From Punica granatum (Eukaryota > Streptophyta > Magnoliopsida > Myrtales > Lythraceae), in NCBI RefSeq assembly GCF_007655135.1, contig NC_045130.1, positions 4,402,001 to 4,466,000 on the forward strand: a DNA stretch of 64,000 nucleotides, in the 5' to 3' direction. Below are positions 36,401-47,888 of this stretch, piece by piece; within the stretch, counting starts at the first letter, position 1; each line of letters starts with the position of its first letter. The notes below the pieces were generated by a model. The model made no database searches and was not told the origin of the DNA. It saw only the letters and a list, made by a program, of their open reading frames with translations. Both the position numbers and the translations under genes were made by a program.

Positions 36401-39400
36401 CGATCTCTTTGGAAGAGTTGTGATCATATTAATTCCCTCTAATTTGATGTATCTGACCTTTATCATAGGTCGGCCCCGGCAAGGCCACCAGCCCCTCGGA
36501 CGACTTATTTATGTAAATTTAATTTTCCAGCATTTCAAATGGTTAGATCGGGAAGAAAAAAAATTGTCATATGGAAAAGATGCCTCAGGCCAGCACAGTG
36601 GCTTGGCTTAACTTGGAAAAAAATTCTTGCTTTGTGGTCATTGTTTTCTAATTAAACTTTAAACGTGTGCGATTTTATTTAGAAAAGACAATAAATGTGG
36701 GGATATTACATATAATTGCCATATGTTTTAGGATTTTGTATAAACTCTTGCTTGTGAATAATCTTTAAAATAGTAAGGCTTTAATGAGTTTTTTTTAATA
36801 AATAAATTGTCCCATTCAGATCCTTCATCCATAAAGCAAATAAATAAAAGGGTTAATAATAAAAAATATATAAACTTTTCGCATTTTAATAATTGTAGCA
36901 CGAATTTTTTTTCTTAACCTAAATGTGTACAAACTTTTGATTTAATAAAAATTCTAGCACGATGTCCAATTTTTCGTTAATTTGGACGGAATCAAGGTTA
37001 TAGAGGGCATCGGCGACCCCAATCTAGGGAAGGGCGTCAACGACCCCAATCGAAAGGAGAGGTGATGGCCGGGATCGTGGCTCCACCTGCCGAAATCAGG
37101 AGAATTCCCAATTTAAGGGTTCTCCCGATTTCGAGGGGTTGGGGCCTCAATTCCAGCCACCACCCTTTGATTGGGTCATCAGCGCCCTCCCCCAGATTGG
37201 AGTTGTTGACGCCCTATGTGGTCTCGATTCCGTATAAATTAACAGAAAATTCGATGCCCTATTATAATTTTAAAAATATGAAAAGTTTATACTTTTTTAT
37301 TATTATAAATAAAAAGATTCATTCTTGTGTATTTAATGAGAACACGCAAAAACTCTTTCTTTCTTTCTTTCTTTCTTTCTTTTTTTTTCCTGTTGAATTC
37401 TTTCTTCTTCTTTTTTTTTGTTTAATATATAATGGTTCAGTGCAATAGTATTCTTCAACTCATATCAAGAAAGTCTGAATTCAACTCTTATCAACGAAAC
37501 TTTTTGCACTCATTTTGTTTCCATTCCCTAATTGCTAACTGATAAAAAATTCGAAGTTTATCATGTAATATGATCATATGGGGCAAGTATGAACATGCAT
37601 GGCCGGCTAGTTAATGATATTAGCTGGCTGTTTAGACCCCTAATATTCACTCTCATTTGGTGCATCATGTGTTGTGCTTTGAATTTGGTCAGTTTTGATG
37701 CTCAAATTAATCTTGGAAAAACACACCATGACACACGGTATATCTATATTTTCCAATGCGTGTTACTTTTTAACTAATTCGATCGGACAGGTTGTGGGCA
37801 GAAGTCTAAACCCATGTGTCATGTTTGTAATTTAAAAAGTCAACGCTTATCATTCACATATAAATCAATAATCCATCGACCTAATCTCTAATTAAGTGGC
37901 CAAAGAAGAATCCGATCTGATCTATTTCTTCTCTCAATCCAAAATCACTGGACTTGTATACCGTTTATTGCAACACATTCAATTTCCAAAGCAGAAGCCG
38001 TTTCCCGACCTAGATTGATTCAAATTGGTTTGACATATGTTTTCTTAAATAAGTTCTCAACTCAAATCTTGTAACTAGAAAAATGTCACGATTAAGAGAG
38101 TTTTATCCCATAATACATTAGCCATGTTTAACTCTAAATTAACCGTGATTCATTAGATTTTTGAATATCAAATAGTGTAAATTGATGAAAATATATACAT
38201 AGTTTTAGAAATGCAGAAATTTCACCAGATTTATATGAAAACCCACTTGAAGAAGTATGTAGGTTTGTAAATGAATATATATATACATACATATATATAT
38301 ATATATATGAACCTTTGACTCAAGGGAAGCAAGAATATTTTGCCCCTTAAATGCCGAAATCTTGCAAACATTTCATGGGAAGCGATCATTATATATTTGT
38401 CAAGTAAATATATTCTCGATACCGGATTTCTTTTTTTATCCTGCATCTCATATGTGGCGTGAAAAAAATACTAATAGAATTGAAAATAAGTATTAATTAT
38501 TTGAGTAATTGTTATAATTATTAATTATTTTAACTTATCCAAAAACTTTTTGATGGCCAAATCTTCTTTGACCTTTTCATTTTTCTCAACAATGATTCTT
38601 TGACAAATTCAAAATCCCATGAATTCTGTTCCGAGAAAAATTCTTAATCTCTAAATCAATGTTGTTGGGCCTTAAATTAAACTAATATTACGTTTTTTGG
38701 ATTATAAAGAAAGTTTATGGACTTATTAGAATAAAATAAATTTTAATAACTAATAAAATATTGTGCGAGTCGGTAATCCCATTATTATAATTAAATATAA
38801 AATTTCTTAATTACCAAACGAGGTCATGCGTCAGTGCGCTACACTTTTTCTAAATATTACATGAATTTGCGTCATGCAAGTTAAGTCGAAACTATGAACA
38901 GGCGGCCGACTTGATGCCGGCCATCATGACTGTGCAAGCTGCTACAATTTAATTAAATAAACATCACGATTAAATTTATATATGTCATGTTGCATTATTA
39001 GTGGTCTCTTGTCTTTTACCGACACTTCATTATTCAGCGGTTATACGTCAATCGTTTTATATATTGGAATATACAGCCTTAGAAGTTAGAAAGGATCTTT
39101 AAGAAAAAACATGTCATATACTAATATTTTCTTTTGCTTGGAAATATATGATCAGTTTACTAGTCGTTCGAAACATATGTCATATACTAATCAAGTTTTA
39201 ATAGTCGTTCGAATTTAATAGCTGGATCGCAATAAGAAATAATAAAATTTTCAAGAAAGAAGGCATAGCATAGTACATATGCACTCACCTATCAACTAAG
39301 AAATTACAAGTTCGATTTTTATTGTGAAATTTTCTATACCCCTTAGTAAGTATTATGATTTTTATTTCATCATATTAGATTTATGAATCTCCTTTATAAT

Positions 39401-39984
39401 CGAAAAAAAAATATATCCCATGCACTATCAGTCTTGCTTAGTTTATTAAGAATGGGCTGTCTTGTAATTTAATTGGCCCATCTAATTAATTAGATGGGCT
39501 TAATAGGCCTACATTCAAACGTTTTAAGTATATACTGTCTATAACTACCCCATGTTCGGGCATCAGCATACACCAATTTTCATCACATGTTACTTGAACA
39601 TATTAGACGGGGCGCAACCGTGCAAGAACCTGAAAAGATTCAGCTTCAGCATCTTTAACATGCAGAACGCTTTAATCGACTTTCCCATATAAACAATGTG
39701 AAGGATGATGATTGAATTCGGATGGTTGTGAATTGCTTGAATTTTAAGAAATCGATCCCTTTCCATGATCAAACTGCTTGTATACGAATCTCATCCTCAG
39801 TCCCGGCCGGGAGAACGTATGAATTTATCAACTTACAATTTGCGTCTGCTACCGCAAACGAAAAAAAAAAAAAACTTGCAATTTGCATCGCCCACATAAT
39901 GATGAATACCAATGGAAGATGAAGAAGATATAACAAATACGACACGATAAGCCGTGGCCGATATGCACATTTATTTGAACAAAA
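36401..39984. other. AT-rich spacer between TBL copies 2 and 3
   Basis: No gene. It holds a GC-cored inverted-repeat element (36853-37309), a (CTTT)n tract near 37351-37382, a (TA)n run near 38275-38309, and diverged copies of the flank blocks also present at 31749-34954: AGCTGGCTGTT near 37623, AAGTCTAAACCCATGTGTC near 37802, CATCATGACTGTGC near 38922, AGACGGGGCGCAACCGTGC near 39604. Confidence 0.65.
36853..37309. mobile_element. Inverted-repeat element with GC-rich core
   Basis: The left end (TTAATAATAAAAAATATATA then AACTTTTCGCATTTTAA) is mirrored at the right end (reverse complement ATTTATAATAATAAAAAAGT then ATAAACTTTTCATATTTTTAA), giving long imperfect terminal inverted repeats. The core (about 36990-37240) is GC-rich, unlike its surroundings, and repeats the words GACCCCAATC and CGATTTCGAGG. 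No transposase is coded. It fits a non-autonomous DNA element; the superfamily is not assigned. Confidence 0.6.
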
Positions 39985-42900
39985 CTATATTGCCCTTAAT
40001 CTCTTGTCACTAGAACTCAGCTTCTCCTCCCTCGATCTCCGTCCCTCGGTCTTCAACATCTCCAGCAAGAAATCGCTCCAAGCATCGATCGGCCCCGGCA
40101 GGCACCAGTGGACGCAGTCGTTATACAGCACGACCTTCTCTTCGGGCCAATGCCCGTACCTGCTCGGGTGTCCGTCAGGCCTCAGAAGCATAGCCTGAGT
40201 CGTGTCGAGTAACCTATACTTCAGCCCTCTCTTCCTCCCTTCCCTTTCCGCCTTCTGGAATTCTTCTATTTGGATCAGGTAGAGCTCCATATCGTCGCCG
40301 CCTAAGGTGGTCTCATTGCTCAAAAACGGCCTCGTCCTCACGCAGTTCCCTCCCTCGTTCCACAGCCCGCCCTCGAAGTGTGACGGGGCGAAAGTCCTAA
40401 AGTACGTTATGCCCTTGTAATTCTTTCTGCTGTTGATGGCACTGAAAGCAGTCCTAAATGCCTTTCTGAAGCCATAGAACTTTGTGAGGTCTGGCACGTT
40501 CTCGAGCCTGCAGAAATGGCACCCGACTTGCCGTTGTTTCTCATAGAAGACGAGCGGCCGGAAGAACCAGTGGCCTGCGGAGACGATCAGGTAGTCGAAT
40601 TCGTCTATCTGGGTCGTCCACTGCTCATCGAACTCATCCAGGTACAGGTTGAAGAGTCCTGTGTGGGTCGGACCGTCCGCATCCGCCTCCTTTGCTTTCA
40701 CCAAGTGCGGAGAGGTGAAGATCGCGAGGGTGAAGTTGTATGTCACGTACTTCCATCGCTTGAAATGCTCGTCGGGTGTGTATGAAGCATCTATAGGGTA
40801 TTCCACCTATAGAAAAATGTGACATACCGATAAGAATAGATACTACATTTGATCTATCAGTCGAGGAATGGAGAACCCAAAAAAATGGCCTACTATAAGA
40901 TCACTTATACATCACTACCGATTAATACATTAGTCTCACGCGAGACACAAAACAAACTCCATATGACTCTGGAATCAAGACCGACTGACGTGCCTGCTAT
41001 GATTCTTAGGTCGGGCTTGTCACAACGAGATGCGGATCTATATTGCCCTCATGAAAACAACTGGCATTATTTAATTTTCACTAGCTTGGACTTACTAATT
41101 AAAAAATTGAAATCATATGCGTGTCCAAGATCCATTTCACAAGAGAGTCAAATAATAAATAAATATAAAACTCCTTTTCGGGTCAATAAAGGTCGAATTT
41201 GAAGGTTAGTATATCATTTTCTATTAGATTTGATCACCAATGAAGTCACCGAGGTTTCTTTATTAGGAGCCAAGTAGCTCTCTAATACGGTAACTAACAT
41301 TCATGAAATCCAATAACTGGCCTAGATACATATACACATCAGGTATGTGTGTATATATATATATATATATACACACACACATACTACGATAACTAATAGT
41401 ATGATTCTATATATTATCTTTTTTTATTTTTTGAGAATTTTTTTGATAATAATATGTAATTCAAGTAAGCAGCCTGGCTAAGTTGCGGGACGTAAGCGGA
41501 AACTTCATGTAGAATTTTATTCATGATATAATGAGGACAGCCCTTGATGGAATCATGCGTTCAAATAATTTCACATTCAAATCAAAATTTATGACACTTA
41601 TATATCAACCAACTAGCCAAACCCGTTGCTTGTGTGCTACATGTTATATCTATTTTATAAGTTAAGGTGAAATTTCAATTGCTCTTTCTTTTGCGAGTAT
41701 CTCATCAACTTCTAGAATCTCCAGTAAAAGAAATTAAAAAAATAAATAAATTATCAAATGTATAAACTCCCATCACATGCATGTATGATGATAACCACAA
41801 GACAAATTAGAGTCACGTGAATTTTGTATTATTGGAGATAGTGGTGCCTCCTTGCACAATTACCGACAATCGTGGGAGGCGATTCTTTATATATTCCCTT
41901 CGCATCCCTTGTCCCAATACTTAATTAATTTATGTGTATAATTATAAATAAATAAATAGATATCTATATATATAAAGATATATCTTATGGTCCCCATATT
42001 TGTAGGACACAGAAATAATTTCACTCCGATTTTAAGAAGTTTTATATCATGTTTGATATGACGAAATGAAATAGAATTGGAACACTAAATCTGATGATTT
42101 TGGCGTGGTGATTCCTTCCGGTTCTATTTTCCTTCCTTCATGTTACCAAATATGCACTTACTTTATATTGTTTCCAGCTACGTCATCCACAGAAAATTTG
42201 CACGTTACAGAAGTCATGGATTTGACCTTTTCCCTTGTCATTAAATTACCAAAAGGTCACAAAAATATATATACATATAGGCATAAAATAAATATACAGA
42301 CAAAAGAAATTAGGTTGTGTGTATATATATATATATATATAGATGGAGTGAAAGAAAACAACTTTATATACTTATACAAATATAAAAAGAGAAAACATGT
42401 CCTGCCTTAGATTTGAAACTCTCTCTCTCTCTATACATACAAAACCCAAAAAACCCATCGTTAAAAGAGATTTCGTACATGTGCCTACGGAAAAAAGAGA
42501 TTTCATAGATGTAGCAAAAAGCTTCCATGGCGACATGTTCTTTCTTTACCTGCAGCTTCTACCTAATCCTTGGATTTCTTTTTAATAATATGTATATATG
42601 TTTTTAAAAAATTATCATTCAATTACCTACTCCTTGAATTTCGTTTGCATCTGGGGCTTAGGTAAACTAACGTTGCTACCGTACGTCGAGATATTGGACA
42701 CATTAGTTGGGCCCCCTTTTCACCTGTTTCAATCGACTCTTAATAATAAGTCCACTTAAATGATGTCTAGTTGTATGTATGCATATCATCATTATACTGA
42801 ACCACTTATGACTCGGACCAACAAAGAAGAAGAACCGCATACGTCTCTGATTGGACTCGTTCCCTTGACTCACCAGCTACATTATCTAAGTATGTGTTAT

Positions 42901-43958
42901 TAACTTGATAATATAAATTAACCAGGCAGCTACAATACACATCTTGTTTGATCGTTATACGGGAAGAGGATCCTTCAACTTGTGAACTTTTGTGGAACAC
43001 AAGAGCCGCGACAACATCTATATGTTAGTTGACATACCAAAAAGGAGATATATAGATCCGGTGGTCGAAACATATCTCAGCTTTAATTTCATTTCATTGT
43101 ATCATCACTCCGTTTTTAGCTTCCCAAATGGAAACCGAAGATTGAGAAGCGGCTTTAAGTATGCATTATGGATTGACGATTGCTAGTTAGCTATTTATAT
43201 ATCGTTTGCTCATATATATTTAGCTATATGTATATATGCATGTGATCCTTTTTTCTTTTTTTCTTTTTGGCTCACAGTTTTCCAAGTGTGTCTTGCCTAA
43301 TATTTCCAAAGCAAATTAAATAAAACAAAATGTAACGCATCAATGAAAATTTAAAAGTTAAAAAAGGAGAATGTAAAGAACAAGAGATGAGGTTTCTCTA
43401 CAATATACTGACCCTTGAGAGGAGGCAAATGAGGGACTGCATTTGGTTCCGGGCCACAGAGTCACCAACAAAGGCCAAGGACTTGCCCCTAACAAGCTCC
43501 AAGAACTGGGCCGGGTTGAACAGCGGCAGCTCACACCCGAACGGCTTCCACCTCCACCTCATGAAGTCGGTGTCGGGCCGCCCGTACTTCATGCAGTTCT
43601 GGTGCTCGTGGATCGCCCAGCACGTCTGGTTCGTGTAGTACGGGGCCCTCCGGTTGGGCACCCACTCCCCTGAGAATATGTCGCACTCTCCAGCACTAGC
43701 TGCATCCACGACGGTGCGGGTGTCGGCATTATTGCCACTGACGATAACTCGCGAGACGGACGAAGAAGAAGAGGAGGGAGGATCGGGATTATTAACGGAA
43801 GATAAGGTGATGGACTTGAGGTAAGTATTGGGCTGCCAATATTTGAAAGGGTGGCAGATGGAGATGAGTGTGAGGAGGATGAAGGGGATGGTCACGAGAA
43901 GAACAACCTTTGGTGGTTTCGTGAAGGGAAGCTCATGAGTTCCTGCTCTAAGCTTCAT
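39985..43958 (-). CDS. TBL: Trichome-birefringence-like protein, copy 3 (long intron)
   Basis: Exon 1 is 43958-43413 and exon 2 is 40806-39985; joined in frame they give 455 residues. The protein has a signal-anchor helix (about 18-36), a Ser-rich linker, PMR5N beginning [12 protein letters not shown], the GDS motif FVGDSVARN and the DxxH motif [14 protein letters not shown], so both catalytic motifs survive. Exon 2 is about 40 bp longer than in copies 1 and 2, adding a basic C-terminal tail. The intron is 2606 bp against 205 and 108 bp in the other copies, with a GTCAGT donor instead of GTGAG. If splicing across it fails, the gene is split in two. Function as for copy 2; the substrate is unknown. 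Confidence 0.82.
41343..41384. repeat. Near-perfect 42-bp palindrome, (GT)/(TA)/(AC)
   Basis: GTATGTGTG, a run of about 20 alternating TA, then CACACACAC-type sequence ending ATAC form an inverted repeat with almost no spacer inside the copy 3 TBL intron. Such alternating purine-pyrimidine palindromes can extrude as cruciforms; here it is probably a compound microsatellite. Confidence 0.8.
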
Positions 43959-45144
43959 CTCGATCTTTGGCTCTTCTTGAGAGAAAGAGTGAGAGAGATG
44001 ATGAGATCCCTCTTTGATATCTGTGACCTTTATATTATTGTTTAGGGCTTTATATATATATATATATATGAGTACCTTGATTATGATGAATGTATTTTTC
44101 AATAAAATTTAATCGACGTAATTTCTTTATATATATAAATATAAATATTTACTAATAATGTCGTTGATTGAGTATATTAATCCCACATGGAAAATATAAA
44201 TTAATAACCATTGATTTATAAGAGATTTGGATACCAACACTTATCAATTTAAGTTTTTAAAGAAAAAATCCAAGTTCATGTAAGCTCATGAAAATTCAAT
44301 ATTGTTAATTACCTGAAAAAGTTTACGAGAAGATGAATTTTTTAATGCAAACTAAAATACCTAATAATAGAAGTTTTTCTAATTTTCATGTAATTTTATC
44401 ATAAGGGGACCACTTTGAACAAGGTCGGTTAATCATCCATTTTAGCTGGCTCCTATGGATCCATTTTATTTTTATTTTATTTTATCTTATTCTATTTTTA
44501 TTTTTCTTCTCTTTTGTTGGGGTATCGTTGTACTTTAGATCTGATAGATCATACTGATGCTGGATTTGTGGTGCATAAATTAATTGATTGATCTTGAGGA
44601 GACCTCATTTTATGATTTGCCTATTCGAATATCGCATAGTTAATTAATTAATCGTCCTTTGTAGTTTTGTGGGCAGATCACCTCTAGGCTCTAACCTCAC
44701 GTGTATTCTGAAAACTACCACCTATATTATATACAAAAATTGACTTATTAAAAATATAATTATTATATGAAAATAATGATCAATCAATCTAAATCTCAAA
44801 ATGGCCAAAAAAATGTCTGATCTTTATTGTCGGGTTGTTGGATCTAACTACATAGCTGAACTATTATATTATACATGTGTCTAAAACACATTATGAAAAA
44901 TTATCGCTTTATTATAATGATTTGATTTCTCAAAGAAATGCAGATATTTGACCATAATTATATATATTTATATATAAAAGCTTGATTGTATGTATATGTA
45001 TATATATGTTCTTCACCATTTGTAAACCCTTGACTATAGGGAGACAGTACATTTTACCACATAAGTGGCAACATATACATGAATTTCATGATAAGCATCT
45101 ATCAGTATTATTTGTGTAGCAATTTATAGACTCTATAAGTACGA

Positions 45145-45594
45145 AAATAATTAATAATATTGGTGATTCTTGCAAAAAAAAATTGAGGTTAAAAACATGC
45201 TAAACAATATGTATTATTTTAGCAACATGTATATAAAATCATGTGGTTTATTAAATTTCTTATAAAAATAAAATGTTTCAATTATAAAAAATAAAATCAT
45301 GTAGTTCTCTTTTTTCCCCTCAAATTGAGCCAATTTATCAGTTTTATCATTTTGTGAATAGCAGGGTAATAATTAATAATAATTAATAAAATTGGTGATT
45401 CTTGCAAAATTTTTTGAGGTTAAAAACATGCTAAACAATATGTATTTTTTTAGTGATTTGTATATAAAATCATGTGGTTTATTAAATTTTTTATAAAATA
45501 TAAAATGTTTCAATTATAAAAGAATAAAATCACGTAGTTGTATTTTTCCCTCAAATCGAGCCAATTTATCAGTATTATAATTAAGTGAATAGCG
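45145..45594. repeat. Tandem duplication of a unit of about 232 bp
   Basis: Copy A (about 45145-45363) and copy B (about 45377-45594) share long blocks, for example TTGGTGATTCTTGCAAA, AAAAACATGCTAAACAATAT, AATCATGTGGTTTATTAAAT and GAGCCAATTTATCAGT. They differ by scattered substitutions and short indels. There is no coding potential. Confidence 0.85.
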
Positions 45595-45627
45595 AAGTAA
45601 AAATTAATATCAAATTTATACAGTTAA

Positions 45628-45629
<2 letters not shown>

Positions 45630-45664
<35 letters not shown>
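45630..45664. repeat. (TA)n microsatellite
   Basis: About 17 perfect TA units lie directly downstream of the 232-bp duplication. Confidence 0.95.
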
Positions 45665-45669
<5 letters not shown>

Positions 45670-45795
45670 GAAGCATTTCGGAAGTTCTCGCTGAGAGTAC
45701 GTTCATTTTCATACTCTGAAATTTCTCTTTTATTTTTTTAAAAATGCAAATAAATTGATGTAAATATAGATATTACTTAATCATGAAATAAGTAA

Positions 45796-45862
45796 ATAAT
45801 AATAATAATAATATAATATAATATAACATAATATAATACAATACAATATAATATAATATAAT
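45796..45862. repeat. Compound ATA/ATAATA low-complexity array
   Basis: Successive AAT trinucleotides followed by ATAAT pentanucleotide-like units with C interruptions (ATAACATAATATAATACAAT). Slippage-type repeat. Confidence 0.85.
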
Positions 45863-47888
45863 GTAATTGTTCTTCATTCAGTCTTATATGTCGATTTATA
45901 AAGTATTCAAATAGGGATTGTTCCTTATAGAACTTGAATAAGCCAACAATATCATGGATAAGATGCATCAATATAATCATATAATAAAAGTCAGTCGAAA
46001 AATGCGATCATGTATTTTTAATAAGGAGGTCAAAATTTTTATATGTTATATAATGATTGTATTAAATTGAATTAGAATTTAACTATGAAGCAAGTAATAT
46101 ATATTTTCAATCATATATATGAATTTCACTAATTATTTTTATGAAAATAAGGAAGAGTATTTTTATTTGTTTTTGGATAAACTACATAAAAAAATCACAA
46201 ATAAGGGCAAGTTGTTTGACCAATTGCACTAATCCTATGACATTAGCCTGGACTTCAAATACTAAACATAGTAGAATAGTTTAGTACTTAAAAAACCGCA
46301 TGAGCAAAAAAGAAGAGGCAAACAATGTTGCTTCTGAATATAAGTTAAATTACATATTTATAATTGAACAAATATCTTTAACTGCGGCAACGCGCGGGCT
46401 ATGTAATTCGTTATCATTAATTCTAAAAAGCGAAGGAACTTTTTTCATTTAGAGAGAGAGAGAGAGAGAGAGAGAGACTTTTGTTCACTATATAATAAAA
46501 CTCCTTTTCTGGCTGAAAGAGGTCCCTCAACGACTGCTTTGGTGCAATGTTCCTATCGAAACAAGCAATAGATTAATCTAATTATTAAGACAAATCACCT
46601 CAACTTATTCAAATAATTGTTATTTTCCTTTTCTTGCAGATTCAAATTCCAATGTGCTCTGTTCTCTTTGGGTCAAAGTGTCCAAAATTTCATCACCCCG
46701 ATGGATGTATATTAGCAACTAGTAATATATCTATATCATCCCTGTAACACTTGACTCATCCACCATAATGTCTTTCCCACTTGACTCATTCACCATAATG
46801 TCTTTCCTCACACTCAAGACCAATTTGCTCATTTTATATGACCAATTTGTCGAGCCTGAATTTTAATTAAGTATTGACTTGAGGAATTTGATTCTGACCT
46901 TCATGACTGTTGTTGCTATATATTATCATGCAAAAATATTAAATTTTTCTAAGTAGCCTAAAAATTTTTTAATTTTAAATTTACATTTATTGAATAGTTC
47001 TTGAACATTGCGTAAATTACAAATCATGCCATCATGAGTGTTGAGGAGTAATAAAAAAAAAAGAAAAAAGGAAACCTACATCAAAAAAATCAAGAGAAAG
47101 AATTGTGTTTATATGAGATTTGAGTATCACCACTTAATTTTAAATTAGGAGAATTTTTAGATTAATTACTAGGAGGTAATCCTCATTAAAAATCTATGCC
47201 GACACATAGATCAGCTCCTCGGTCAGTTCGACTGTCGATTAACTGGAACATCCAAGCTTAAAAAAATCATTAAATAAGTTGAATATATAAATTAATCAAG
47301 TTTATTTGCCAATAATATTAATAGCCGTACACATTAAAATAATCACATTGTTGGCTACGCACTTGCTAACTTTGCTGTCACTTAGGTAAGATATTACAGA
47401 AATAAAAAAATGTATCTGTATTATATTTTTTAATAATTTATTGAGAAAAATATTCTATTTTCAAAAAGATTAAATAAATTATAAAAGAAAATTAATTTTT
47501 ATACGCAAATTTTGAGTCTAACCATTTATTATCATAGTTCTGTTAAAATTAGAATATGATAAAAAAAAATCGAAAGAAATTAAATGAAGCTAGTCTTGTC
47601 TAAGTCTTGTCTAGTTCTTTAGTTTTTATATATATGTTGTAATTGTTTTTTTTTCTGAATATTGTAATTGATTAATAAACTCATAGGAGTGCTCGGGAAG
47701 TTTGATATATGTCAGCCAATTCTCGGATTTCTACTTGGAAATAGTAGTCGACATTAATGTAACGCGACAATGGTTTTTTTTTGTTTTTCCGATTACAAAA
47801 GGGGCCGTCCGTGAACCTAGAATGCAACAATGGTTTTTGTCAATGTTTATTTGAGCAATGTCCAAGCCAGCCCTTTGTCGCCTCAAAC

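Larger units (their letters stand above)
43959..47888. other. 3.9-kb AT-rich gene-free region
   Basis: It begins with the copy 3 TBL promoter, where a (TA)n run lies at 44051-44069. It continues as very AT-rich DNA with a duplicated 232-bp unit, long (TA)n and ATA-type arrays, a (GA)n run (46452-46479) and a small duplication near 46748-46806 (ACTTGACTCAT.CACCATAAT repeated). A diverged flank block (CTTCATGACTGTTGTTGC near 46901) suggests the TBL duplication unit reaches this far. No coding sequence is seen. Confidence 0.6.
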
